NCBI RefSeq assembly: GCF_019891175.1
Contig: NZ_CP072600.1
Location: 1,798,001 to 1,862,000, forward strand
Length of the DNA stretch: 64,000 nucleotides
DNA from: Leptothermofonsia sichuanensis E412
GTDB lineage: Bacteria > Cyanobacteriota > Cyanobacteriia > Leptolyngbyales > Leptolyngbyaceae
Direction of reading: 5' to 3'
Made by a program: the position numbers and the translations under genes. This document shows positions 54,727 through 63,808 of this stretch, in pieces. The first letter of the stretch is position 1. Each line of letters starts with the position of its first letter. The notes under the pieces are model-generated. The model did no database searches, was not told the DNA's origin, and saw nothing but the letters and a program-made list of their open reading frames with translations.

Positions 54727-54971
54727 AGCCGTTTACCCCCTTTTTCCAGAACCCAAGTGTAGTTATAGTTACAAAATACGTCGTAAGTATATCGGCTTGA
54801 CACCGAAAATTCAACTTCTTTTAACCCAATGATACAAAGATTAAATCTTTCTAAGGAGGGATAATTAACATTGTGAGATGGATCACAGAAACAGCGAAAA
54901 AGAGTCTGAAGTGATGGTGAAGGGAGCGGAAAATAAGGTCTGGGTCGGGTTTATTCCCATAGTCATCTGGC

Positions 54972-56390
54972 ATGTTTATCCCCACTAGCTCAGAATTTGT
55001 TGCGCTTTGCCGCGCTCAAGTTGCTCTCTTAACGCAGGGATTGGGCGCATCATTGAGCGTGGTCTATCTAACCCAGGAATTGGTGGAAGGGGCTGAGACA
55101 CGCCTGGTTCCTGTGGTGGCTTATCCTGAAACAGGGATGGACTGGCAGGGAACCAGTTCTTTTCAGTTGCCGCCTGCGATCGCCAATCAGGAGATGTCGC
55201 CTCTTTTATTAACAGACTCGGTTCCCTCTCTAACTGAACAAGAAACGAGGACTCCCAATTCAATCGCTGATCTGGCGGCAGACCTGGAACTGGAGATGAC
55301 ATCCATCCCTTCTGACCCGTTAGAAACCAGACATTCAGGTTCGTTGGTGACTCAGCGCCAGATGGTGCTCCCCCTGATGCACGAAGACGTGGTCATGGGG
55401 GTGCTGGTGACCGAGCGCAGCGATCGCGCCTGGAATGAATGGGAGCAGTCGCAGATCCATCAAATCGCAGACACTCTGGCCCTCGCCTGCGTCCTGGACC
55501 ATCGCTATCGCTGGCTAAATCAGGATCGCCGCCAGCAACGGCTACTTGAGCAACGACAACACGATATTTTAGATAATCTACTCCACCAGTTCCGTAATTC
55601 GCTCACCGCCCTGCAAACCTTCAGCAAACTGATTCTCAAGCGTCTGGTTCCGGGGGATTCAAACCGTGAAATTGCTGCCAGTATCGTGCGTGAAGCGGCT
55701 CGATTAAAGGAACTATCCCAACAGTTAGAAGCGGCCACTACGGGTCTGGAGGAAGCGGAGTCACTACCCCTCTCTCTCCTCCCCTCTGTGGAAGATTCCC
55801 AGAGAAAGGTGCCACTTTTACCGGGGACTGGGGTTCTGGCAGAGGCACCACCAGGATTAGAACCGTGCCTGATCGTGGAAGTGTTGCAGCCACTACTGGC
55901 ATCCGCAGGGGCGATCGCCCAGGAGCGACATCTGACCATTGACACGGATTTACCGACTAATCTACCCCCCGCTCAAGCCAACCCCCAGGCATTGCGGGAG
56001 GTCCTCAATAATCTGATTGAAAATGCGCTTAAGTACACGCCACCGGGTGGACAGATTTTGGTGCAAGTCTGTCTCCTGTCCTCCCAGGGAGAGGGGGATT
56101 CCTGGATAGAAATTTCAATTTCCGATACGGGACCAGGAATCTCAGCGCAGGATTTACCCCACATTTTTGAACGCCGATTCCGCGGTGCCCAGGCCCACAG
56201 TGGAATTCCAGGAAGCGGACTGGGGTTGGCGATCGCCCATGCTCTCATTGAGCAAATGCACGGAGAGATTGAGGTCATCAGTCCTGCCCGGGCATCGCAC
56301 AGAGAACGGCTGGCACACCGGAGTGAAAACCAACCAGAAGCAGGAACCACCTTTGTGGTTCGGCTACCTGTTGTGCAAACAGGAATCTAG
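54972..56390 (+). CDS. GAF-domain sensor histidine kinase
   Basis: 472 residues. An N-terminal GAF-like domain (about 1-180: FVALCRAQVALLTQGLGASLSVVYL, VMGVLVTER, WEQSQIHQIADTLALACVLD) precedes an HisKA-like segment with LLHQFRNSLTALQTFSKLILKRL, where the His is the likely acceptor. The HATPase has NNLIENALKYTPPGG, SDTGPGIS and GSGLGLAIAHALIEQ. There are no transmembrane helices, so it is cytoplasmic. The long insert between HisKA and HATPase (about 260-310) is Pro/Leu-rich. No partner regulator is adjacent; the NarL-type regulator at 51378 is the nearest. Confidence 0.9.
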   Translation: MFIPTSSEFVALCRAQVALLTQGLGASLSVVYLTQELVEGAETRLVPVVAYPETGMDWQGTSSFQLPPAIANQEMSPLLLTDSVPSLTEQETRTPNSIADLAADLELEMTSIPSDPLETRHSGSLVTQRQMVLPLMHEDVVMGVLVTERSDRAWNEWEQSQIHQIADTLALACVLDHRYRWLNQDRRQQRLLEQRQHDILDNLLHQFRNSLTALQTFSKLILKRLVPGDSNREIAASIVREAARLKELSQQLEAATTGLEEAESLPLSLLPSVEDSQRKVPLLPGTGVLAEAPPGLEPCLIVEVLQPLLASAGAIAQERHLTIDTDLPTNLPPAQANPQALREVLNNLIENALKYTPPGGQILVQVCLLSSQGEGDSWIEISISDTGPGISAQDLPHIFERRFRGAQAHSGIPGSGLGLAIAHALIEQMHGEIEVISPARASHRERLAHRSENQPEAGTTFVVRLPVVQTGI

Positions 56391-56485
56391 GGCAAGAAGG
56401 CAGAAGGCGCAATCCTCATAAATTCTAAAGTTGAGCATCAAGGCACTGTACGATTATTTCTGCCAACCTGCACTAGAACGCTGGG

Positions 56486-56576
56486 ACAGAAATCGGATTT
56501 CTTCTACTGGGGATACCCAGGTTCCGTCGAATTTCTCACCAGAAATCCGATTTCCTGGAATTCTGAACCGATGCTC
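56486..56576 (-). repeat. Dispersed ~90-nt element, copy 2
   Basis: ACAGAAATCGGATTTCTTCT...CTGGAATTCTGAACCGATGCTC. Its inverse complement matches 12044-12132 over the full length. It lies between convergent genes. Confidence 0.75.
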
Positions 56577-56670
56577 CACTGGCCTGTCAACTTTGTAGTT
56601 GTGGGTCTGGGGAAGAACAGGGGTTATTATTTTGTGGGTTCAACCCCCCCAAATAATTCTGGACAGACCA

Positions 56671-58017
56671 CTAGTACTTTTGAGGCGTGACCTCTGTTGG
56701 AGCCGGGGCAGGCGGTGGCACTTCTCGTGGAGGTGGTGGAGCCAGCGGTGCAATAGGCTGAACGGGTCGGGGTTGGGGTCTGTCCCCACTGATGACTAAG
56801 TCCTGGTCTAACGTCAATAACAGATTGGTATTGGGTTCAATTGCGATCGCCTCAACCGTTCTGCCGCCCAAAAGGGTAGCTGCCAGGGTTCCTGCCGCCG
56901 CACCTGTCAATACTTCCCAGGCCTGGATTTTGCGATCGCCGGTCACAGCCGCAACCCCGGCACCAGCCCCAGCCCCAACCAGTGTCCCGGCAATAATTTT
57001 GCCCGTGGTAGGATTCTTGCGCACAACCAGGTAGCTTCTAATCGGTTCCGAAGAGCCGCTCACTGGAAGCCGTTGACCATTTGGCAGCACGATTTGATTG
57101 GCGATGAACTGGGCAGCTCCGTCACTAACCACCAACTGTCCATTGACATCACTGCCGGCTGGAATCAACACCTGTCCCTGAGCCGTCACCACATTTTGAG
57201 CCACTTTCAGAGTGATGGGAATCGGCTGGGTTTCCTCCTGGGACAGGATCAGCCGGTCTGCTCCAGCATAAACAATAGGAATGGCTGTTCCCGCCGGAAT
57301 CCTGACAGCCACCGGAGCCTGTCCTACAATGTAGGGCGATGGAATCGCAGCAGCCAGCCCCTGACTGACCATTGCCTGGTAAATGAAGGCAGCAACTTCT
57401 GCCCGAGTTGCAACCCGGTTTGGGTTTAAGGTTCTGACATCGGGGTAATTAACCACGATCTGCCGCTCTGTGGCAGCAGCCACACCGGGACGGGCATACC
57501 CAGGAATTTGAGCCGCATCATTGAAAGTAGAAGCCAGCAGTTGGTCAATCGGTCGATTATTGGCGTAATCTAAACCCGCAGATAGGGATACCAGCACTTG
57601 AGCGCGGGGGATATTCTCATTGGGTCGGAACAGGTTACCTGGATAGCCCGCCATAAAACCCGTGGTATAGGCTCGCTCGATCGCCGATCTGCCCCAGTAG
57701 TTTGCAGGGACATCCGCAAAGTCAACAGGACGGCGGATCACTGGCCGGTTAAACGCCCGGTTGATCATGGCAGCAAACTGGGCACGGGTCACCGGGTCTT
57801 CCGGGCGGAAGGTGCCATCTTCCGCAAAACCGACAATAACCCCTTTAGCAGCCAGTTCATAAATGAAAGGCTCTGCCCAGTAGCCAGCCGGAACATCAGG
57901 AAAACGGGTTTGGGCGATCGCCGGAGCTGACATCACAAAGGGGGCAGCAGTTGTTGATACTAACCCGAATGCAAGCAATGCCGCAGTCCCGGACTTCCAG
58001 GTGACGGGGTAAGACAT
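56671..58017 (-). CDS. SLH-domain surface protein
   Basis: 448 residues from ATG at 58017. Signal peptide (GTAALLAFGLVSTTAAPFVMSAPAIA). Three S-layer homology modules follow: FPDVPAGYWAEPFIYELAAKGVIVGFAEDGTFRPEDPVTRAQFAAMI, then FADVPANYWGRSAIERAYTTGFMAGYP and a more divergent third ending RVATRAEVAAFIYQAMV, which bind peptidoglycan-linked polymers. The C-terminal half has a beta-rich segment (ETQPIPITLKVAQNVVTAQGQVLIPAGS), a Gly-rich glycine-zipper-like helix (GTLVGAGAGAGVAAVTGD) and a Pro-rich end. No porin barrel is present. Confidence 0.9.
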   Translation of the reverse strand: MSYPVTWKSGTAALLAFGLVSTTAAPFVMSAPAIAQTRFPDVPAGYWAEPFIYELAAKGVIVGFAEDGTFRPEDPVTRAQFAAMINRAFNRPVIRRPVDFADVPANYWGRSAIERAYTTGFMAGYPGNLFRPNENIPRAQVLVSLSAGLDYANNRPIDQLLASTFNDAAQIPGYARPGVAAATERQIVVNYPDVRTLNPNRVATRAEVAAFIYQAMVSQGLAAAIPSPYIVGQAPVAVRIPAGTAIPIVYAGADRLILSQEETQPIPITLKVAQNVVTAQGQVLIPAGSDVNGQLVVSDGAAQFIANQIVLPNGQRLPVSGSSEPIRSYLVVRKNPTTGKIIAGTLVGAGAGAGVAAVTGDRKIQAWEVLTGAAAGTLAATLLGGRTVEAIAIEPNTNLLLTLDQDLVISGDRPQPRPVQPIAPLAPPPPREVPPPAPAPTEVTPQKY

Positions 58018-58702
58018 GGGAAACTACTCCAAGTACATCGACGAATCATTAAAATTGATAGACTTTTAGCGAGAAACGAGATTCTTAAGGAAGATTCATC
58101 AACGGAATCCATTATCTTTAACAGGGATCCCTTGATTTAGATAAATATCGGTAGAAAGATAGTTTACTTTTATTAGCGGTAAAGATACAGAGCGGGTCAT
58201 TGGAAGGTGCTCCTGAAGGGTATAGATGCAGACGCCCAAAGTGATGATACTCGCTCTATCTACTTCTGAACGAATAATTCGGTGTGCGACAATCCCCAAC
58301 TCCGGCATCTGTGAAGTTTACTTCAGCCCGTTACGCTCAAATCAACGAGATGCCAGGGATCTGGGCTACCAGGTTCCATATCGTGTGAATAATCTTTTAG
58401 AGAAGCTGGTCAGTAAAAAAGCTGGTAAGGTGATCGCCCTTACGCCTGGGTGCTTGCAAGAGCGATCACCCACTCCTGGCAAGGGTCAAATCTTAGAGCA
58501 GTAGCAGGTTGACCCACAAGGCACTGGACTGGCTTACTTTATGTCCTTTCTGCCTTCATGGTCATCTGGACAGGTGATTCAATCCTCAATCCTAAAGTCT
58601 TCAACTTATTCCTGCTATCCAGCCACACCCTCTGGGTATGCTTGACAAAGGGTTTACCTGATTTCATGCTCAAGCCCCTTATTGATCAAGCCCCTGATTC
58701 CC
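58018..58702. other. Intergenic region, nothing firm
   Basis: 685 bases between divergent genes. Small frames on both strands (for example 58226-58504 plus) lack ribosome-binding sites and family resemblance. A very degenerate CACAAAG-type repeat may lie near 58515-58568. The promoters of both neighbours must be here. Confidence 0.4.
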
Positions 58703-61093
58703 ATGCCTGCAACTGAGCAGAAGACCGTCTTTACCCAGCCGTTTCTGGAATTAAACAACCAGGGGCACAGTATTCAACTGTTTCTGACTGAGGAGCGACA
58801 CCTTCTGGGACGCGATCCGCAACGGGCTGATTTGCTGGTGCCTGCGGACTGGCAAATCGTCTCTGGATGCCATGCCTGTCTGCGGAGAGAAGGCGAAGAC
58901 TACTGCATCTATGATGGTGATGGAGACAAGCCCAGTACGAATGGGCTATTTCTTAACCGCACGCGCATCACTCCTGCCAAGGGCTATTTACTTAAACCAG
59001 GCACAGAACTACGAATTGGGCAGAATCCCCGTAATCAAGTTTTGCTGACCTACCGCAATCCCTTTGGCTCCCATACGGTTGATCTGCCGGAAAAGCGGGC
59101 CATTTCGCTTAAAAATCGCTCGGTGCTGCTGGGACGAGATCCGCAGGCAACCTTGCAACTGGATGCGCCGATTATTTCCCGTCGTCATGCCACGATTGAA
59201 CCAGATGGGGGCGATCGCTACATTCTGCGCGACCACAGCATGAATGGGGTGTTCGTCAATGGGGTCAGGGTGAATGGCAGTACCTGGTTGACTGAAGGTG
59301 CCACGGTTCAGATTGGACCGTTCACGCTGATATTGCAGAGAGATCGGCTTGAGGTTGTGGACCGGGGTAACCAGATCCGCCTGGACGCCTGGGATCTGGT
59401 CCGGGAAGTGAAGTACCAGCGGCGCCAAACACGTCGTCTGCTGGATGAAATTTCACTGGCGATCGAACCGGGACAGTTTGTTGCTCTGGTTGGTGGCAGT
59501 GGAGCCGGTAAGTCTACGTTGATGCGAACCCTGTTGGGCATTGATCCAACAGATCGAGGCATGGTGTACCTGAATGGCGATGCTCTGCGCAGCCACTTTG
59601 GCATCTACCGATCTCAAATTGGTTACGTGCCCCAGGATGATATTGTGCATCGGGAACTGACGGTTGCTGAAGTGCTGACCTATGCTGCCCGGTTGCGCCT
59701 ACCCGCTGATACCGATGTAGCAGCGGTGGTAAGCCAGACTCTGGCTGAAATTGAGATGGAGGAACGCCGCCATGTATTGGTCAGCCAGCTCAGTGGTGGC
59801 CAGCGGAAACGGGTCAGCATTGGAGTAGAACTGCTGGCGGATCCCAAACTGTTCTTTCTGGATGAACCAACGTCGGGGCTGGATCCAGGACTGGACAAAA
59901 AGATGATGCAGTTGCTGCGTAAGCTGGCAAACCAGGGACGCACGGTAATTCTGGTGACCCATGCGACTGCAAACATTACCCTGTGCGATCGCATTGTATT
60001 TATGGGTCGTGGTGGACGGCTCTGCTATTTTGGTCCGCCCGACCGGGCACTCCAGTTTTTTGAGATTACATCCCGTGACTTTGCTGATATTTATAATGAG
60101 CTGGAGCGGGGTGAAACGGTGGTCCGCTACTGGGCAGAAAAATTTCGCCAGTCTGATGACCACTGGCGTTATGTCACCGGGCATTTGAGTCCTGGCAGTG
60201 GAACGAGGCAACCGGCACGGTCCTCTCCCAGCCAAGGGTCGTCTTTTTTCAAACAGTTGTTTCTGCTGACCCAGCGCTACTTTCAACTGGTTGTGCGCGA
60301 TCCGGTCAATCTGGGGTTGTCTCTATTGACTGCCCCGATCGGGATTGGCTTAATTACCCTGGCAATTCGCAATAAAAATCCGTTCCTGTTGGGTGAAACT
60401 CCCGATCCGACACTGGCTCCCCTTGCCCTGCGAGTGCTGTTTGTGTTCACCTGTGCCGCTCTCTGGGTGGGGCTTTCCAGTTCACTTCAGGAAATTGTCA
60501 AAGAGTCTGCTATTTACATGCGGGAACGATTGATTAACCTGGGCCTGTTTGCCTACCTGGGTTCTAAAGTATTAATTCTTTCCGGTCTGGCATTCCTGCA
60601 AACCCTGTTGATGGTCGCGGTGATTCTAATTGGGTTTGCTGATCCCAATTCAGCTTTGCTGTCCTGGCCTGCCGGATTAGGAATTACGACCTTTCTGACG
60701 CTGATGGCCTGTATGGGCATGGGGCTAATGATTTCGGCGATCGTTCGCAACAGTACCCAGGCAAATAGTGCTTTACCCCTGCTGTTGTTGCCCCAAATTA
60801 TCTTTTCTGGTGTTCTGTTTCACATGGAAGGGGTGACCACTAAAATCTCCTGGTTGACGCTGAGTCGCTGGTCAATTGGTGCTTATGGCAGTCTGGTCGA
60901 TGTCAACGGTATGGTACCAGAACCAACCCAGCTTCCCGATGGCAGTACGATTCCTCTACCGTTCGAAGCCACTGATGTTTATAGCCCTACTTGGGATAAC
61001 CTCTGGCTTAACTGGAGTATGCTCTGCCTTCATGCCATTTTTTATCTGGTGATTACGTTCTGGGTACAGAAGCGAAAGGACATTTTCAGATAG
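58703..61093 (+). CDS. FHA-FHA-ABC transporter fusion (ABCG type)
   Basis: 796 residues from ATG at 58703. Two forkhead-associated domains come first (about 20-105: HLLGRDPQRADLLVP, STNGLFLNRT; about 120-205: VLLGRDPQATLQLDAPIISRRHATIE, SMNGVFVNG). The ABC ATPase follows with Walker A GGSGAGKST, signature LSGGQRKRVSIG and Walker B LFFLDEPTSGLD, then an ABC2-type membrane domain with about six helices (VNLGLSLLTAPIGIGLITLAI onward). FHA domains bind phosphothreonine, so transport may be gated by a Ser/Thr kinase. The architecture is known in cyanobacteria; the substrate is unknown. Confidence 0.92.
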   Translation: MPATEQKTVFTQPFLELNNQGHSIQLFLTEERHLLGRDPQRADLLVPADWQIVSGCHACLRREGEDYCIYDGDGDKPSTNGLFLNRTRITPAKGYLLKPGTELRIGQNPRNQVLLTYRNPFGSHTVDLPEKRAISLKNRSVLLGRDPQATLQLDAPIISRRHATIEPDGGDRYILRDHSMNGVFVNGVRVNGSTWLTEGATVQIGPFTLILQRDRLEVVDRGNQIRLDAWDLVREVKYQRRQTRRLLDEISLAIEPGQFVALVGGSGAGKSTLMRTLLGIDPTDRGMVYLNGDALRSHFGIYRSQIGYVPQDDIVHRELTVAEVLTYAARLRLPADTDVAAVVSQTLAEIEMEERRHVLVSQLSGGQRKRVSIGVELLADPKLFFLDEPTSGLDPGLDKKMMQLLRKLANQGRTVILVTHATANITLCDRIVFMGRGGRLCYFGPPDRALQFFEITSRDFADIYNELERGETVVRYWAEKFRQSDDHWRYVTGHLSPGSGTRQPARSSPSQGSSFFKQLFLLTQRYFQLVVRDPVNLGLSLLTAPIGIGLITLAIRNKNPFLLGETPDPTLAPLALRVLFVFTCAALWVGLSSSLQEIVKESAIYMRERLINLGLFAYLGSKVLILSGLAFLQTLLMVAVILIGFADPNSALLSWPAGLGITTFLTLMACMGMGLMISAIVRNSTQANSALPLLLLPQIIFSGVLFHMEGVTTKISWLTLSRWSIGAYGSLVDVNGMVPEPTQLPDGSTIPLPFEATDVYSPTWDNLWLNWSMLCLHAIFYLVITFWVQKRKDIFR

Positions 61094-61097
61094 CTGT

Positions 61098-61174
61098 TAT
61101 AGCCCTTTTCAAGGGTGTGAGGTACAGTGAGGGTGCAGAGCACCCCACTGTGGTTGGTTTGGGAGCACAATCTT
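61098..61174 (-). repeat. MITE-like palindromic repeat, copy C (partial)
   Basis: TATAGCCCTTTTCAAGGGTG... continues GAGGTACAGTGAGGGTGC-AGA-GCACCCCACTGT, matching the inverse complement of copy B (50485-50580), then diverges. Its position just after the ABC gene stop (61093) may let it act as a terminator. Confidence 0.65.
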
Positions 61175-61241
61175 TTATTTGACTCCATGATCGGGTTACT
61201 ATGCCTGCATCCTTCCAATTTTTCAGTCTCTGTCAATCTCT

Positions 61242-61898
61242 GTGAAACGTCTTTCTGCGATCGCCCTTGTGGCAGGAGTGCCCTGGCTTTTTACCAGTCA
61301 TCTGGCTGCCGCCAATCCAGTCCCCCTGTCCCTGGCGCAACAAACCAATGAGGTGGTGGCTTATCTGGAAGGCACGATGGATACCTACCTCCAGGCAGCC
61401 ACCAATCCCAACGCTCCTAAGGTCAGAATGACCACCTGCCGCATCACCCTGGCAGGCACTTCTGAATCTCCCGATGGGAGTGTTTTTCTGTATCAGGAGC
61501 AAGCTCTTCTTACAGACCTGGACAGACCTTACCGGCAAAGATTTTTACAGATTTCCCCCAGCCCGGCGACTCAGCGTGTGCGATCGCTGTCCTTCAGACC
61601 CAGAAATCTCGCTGACCTGGCAGGTTTCTGCGCCAGACCAGCCTCCTCCCGAACAGTTCAAATTCACGAACTGGGCACTCCTGTTTGTAGTGTGTTTCTC
61701 AAACCCACCCCAACTGGTTATATCGGCAACACTCCCATTGATGGATGCCCTGCTAACTTCCGGGGGGCAGTGCGGATTACAAATCAAATTCTTTTGGGAC
61801 CAGATGGAATGGATACCTGGGATCGGGGGTTCGATGCCAGCGGCAAGCAGGTTTGGGGAGCAGAAACAGAGTCCTACCAATTTCGCCGCAGACGGTGA
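61242..61898 (+). CDS. CpcT/CpeT-family protein with signal peptide
   Basis: 218 residues from GTG at 61242. The core from residue ~35 follows the CpcT/CpeT bilin-lyase family: VRMTTCRITL, VFLYQEQAL, PYRQRFLQI, FCARP, IHELGTPVCSVFLKPTPTGYIGNTPIDGCPANFRGAVRITNQI, GMDTWDRGFDASGKQVWGAETESYQFR. True CpcT attaches phycocyanobilin to Cys153 of CpcB in the cytoplasm. Here the first ~30 residues look like a Sec signal peptide (LSAIALVAGVPWLFTSHLAAA). So it is probably a periplasmic or lumenal paralogue with another role, unless the start is further in. Confidence 0.85.
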   Translation: MKRLSAIALVAGVPWLFTSHLAAANPVPLSLAQQTNEVVAYLEGTMDTYLQAATNPNAPKVRMTTCRITLAGTSESPDGSVFLYQEQALLTDLDRPYRQRFLQISPSPATQRVRSLSFRPRNLADLAGFCARPASSRTVQIHELGTPVCSVFLKPTPTGYIGNTPIDGCPANFRGAVRITNQILLGPDGMDTWDRGFDASGKQVWGAETESYQFRRRR

Positions 61899-61977
61899 AG
61901 GAGGACAACAACCCCTGACAACACTTTCTCATTCCTTCCGTACAATCCCATCCAGCCTGTTAGGCATAGCACATTCC

Positions 61978-62007
61978 TGGGTATCTTACTCTTGGGTATC
62001 TTACTCT
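61978..62007 (+). repeat. 15-nt tandem duplication upstream of phosphatase gene
   Basis: TGGGTATCTTACTCT occurs twice in immediate tandem, about 100 bases before the start at 62105. It may be a duplicated promoter element. Confidence 0.5.
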
Positions 62008-62104
62008 ACAGAGAGTTGTAATCAGCACACAGTTGGTGGGGGTGCTCTGGCGATAGCCTGGACTTCAATAGTAGAACCCCAGCCTTCACATGCGGGAGCA
62101 TCAA

Positions 62105-63805
62105 ATGTCTCAGGGAACGGGTCATAAACTCAAATTGATGGTCGTTGACGACGAACCTGATAACCTGGATTTGTTGTATCGCACTTTCCGGCGAGATTTC
62201 GAGGTGATTAAGGCAGACAGTGCGATCGCTGCCCTCGATATCCTCAACCGACAGGGCGAGATGGCAATCATCATCTCAGACCAGCGGATGCCAGAAATGC
62301 TGGGAACCGAGTTTCTCAGTAAAACCGTAGACCGCTTTCCCGACACGATTCGCATTGTCCTCACGGGCTATACGGACGTTGAAGACCTGGTAGAAGCAAT
62401 TAACGCCGGTAAAGTTTTCAAATACATCACCAAACCCTGGAATCCTGATCAACTCAAGGGCGTGGTTCAACAGGCAGCCGACACCTACCGCATCGTTAAG
62501 CAACGCACCCACGAACTGCAACGTGCTCTGCGGCGGGAGTCTCTGTTCAATGTTGTCACGACGGCTATCCGGGAATCTCTCGACTACCACAGCATGTTGC
62601 AGACAATTGCGGAGCGGCTAGGACAAACTTTTGAGGCTGATCGCTGCGTGCTGTATCCAATTGAGGAGGATCGCCTGATTCCAGAGGCTTTTATTTACGC
62701 TGCCGACCTTGAAATATCCCAGGAAACACTGACCACCCTTGTCAAAGATGCCAATCACAATCCCCTGATTCAGCTAGTCTTGCAAAAACGGCAGGTGCAG
62801 GCGGATCAGGCAGCCGATGCCAGTGCTCGATTGGTCGTTCCGCTGATCTGTCAACAAGACTTTTTAGGAATTCTCTCGCTCCAGCGATCGCCCCAACACT
62901 CACCCTGGTCTACTGAAGACATCGAACTGATCCAGGAAGTGGCTGAACAGGCATCTCTGGCAATTTCTCAGGCAAAACTTTATCGCCGGACTCAGGAACA
63001 GGCAGAGCAGATGCGGGCAGAACTGGAAGTTGCTCGCCAGATTCAGGGCAATCTCCTGCGGCAAAGCCTCCCTGAACTGGACGGCATGAAAGTACAGGCG
63101 TGTTGTTACCCTGCTCGCGAAGTGGGCGGTGACTTTTTCGAAGTGTATGCCCATCCCCAGGGGGATATCTGGCTGGCAGTCGGGGATGTATCTGGTAAAG
63201 GAGTACCTGCCGCTCTGTTTATGGCAAGCGCCATTTCAGTCTTGCGGCGAGAACTGTCCCAGGAAGTGCCCCCGGAACCTCATATTGTGATGCAAAACCT
63301 GAATCGGAGTCTTTCTGAAGACCTGATCAGCACGAACTGCTTCATCACAATGGTGCTGGCACGCTATACCCCGGCTACCCGCACCCTGGTCTATGCCAAT
63401 GCGGGGCATATTTACCCCCTGGTCTGGTCCAACCAGGCTGTCATCAATCCTGGTCCAGACAACGGCAGAGGAACTCCAGTCGAACCAAACTACCTGAAGG
63501 TGCGGGGAGTGCCGCTGGGGATCTTGCCCAACTGGAAAGCCGCATCCGGTAGTATCGATCTCCATTCAGGCGAGGTGTTGCTCCTCACTAGCGACGGGAT
63601 CACTGAAGCTACCGTTACTGACCTGAATGGGAACGGCAGCAGTCATCAGTCAGCCTCCACTGCGATGCTGAAACAAGCCGGATTATGGCAACTTCTGTTG
63701 CAAGAGCAAAAACCTTTGGATCTGTCCAATTTGCTCTCCCGGATTCGATCGCAAAATACAATTCAGGAAGACGACCAAACTATACTTTCTCTGGAGGTTC
63801 TGTAG
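62105..63805 (+). CDS. Receiver-GAF-PP2C (SpoIIE/RsbU-type) phosphatase
   Basis: 566 residues from ATG at 62105, chosen for GGGAG 6 bases upstream (ATG 62090 is an alternative). Receiver at about 10-130: DDEPDN pocket, acceptor Asp in IIISDQRMPEMLG, LTGYTD, ITKPW. GAF at about 165-300 (SMLQTIAERLGQTFEADRC, LAISQAKLYRR). The PP2C catalytic domain, about 320-566, has VGGDFFEVY, VGDVSGKGVPAALFMA, YANAGH and SDGITEA with metal-binding Asp. It should dephosphorylate an anti-sigma-factor antagonist in a partner-switching module. The next gene, starting 4 bases later, is an anti-sigma-type kinase, supporting this. Confidence 0.93.
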   Translation: MSQGTGHKLKLMVVDDEPDNLDLLYRTFRRDFEVIKADSAIAALDILNRQGEMAIIISDQRMPEMLGTEFLSKTVDRFPDTIRIVLTGYTDVEDLVEAINAGKVFKYITKPWNPDQLKGVVQQAADTYRIVKQRTHELQRALRRESLFNVVTTAIRESLDYHSMLQTIAERLGQTFEADRCVLYPIEEDRLIPEAFIYAADLEISQETLTTLVKDANHNPLIQLVLQKRQVQADQAADASARLVVPLICQQDFLGILSLQRSPQHSPWSTEDIELIQEVAEQASLAISQAKLYRRTQEQAEQMRAELEVARQIQGNLLRQSLPELDGMKVQACCYPAREVGGDFFEVYAHPQGDIWLAVGDVSGKGVPAALFMASAISVLRRELSQEVPPEPHIVMQNLNRSLSEDLISTNCFITMVLARYTPATRTLVYANAGHIYPLVWSNQAVINPGPDNGRGTPVEPNYLKVRGVPLGILPNWKAASGSIDLHSGEVLLLTSDGITEATVTDLNGNGSSHQSASTAMLKQAGLWQLLLQEQKPLDLSNLLSRIRSQNTIQEDDQTILSLEVL

Positions 63806-63808
63806 GGA

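Noticed and set aside
58226-58504. 92-codon plus-strand frame between SLH and FHA-ABC genes
   Set aside because: No ribosome-binding site, no family, and composition unlike neighbouring genes.
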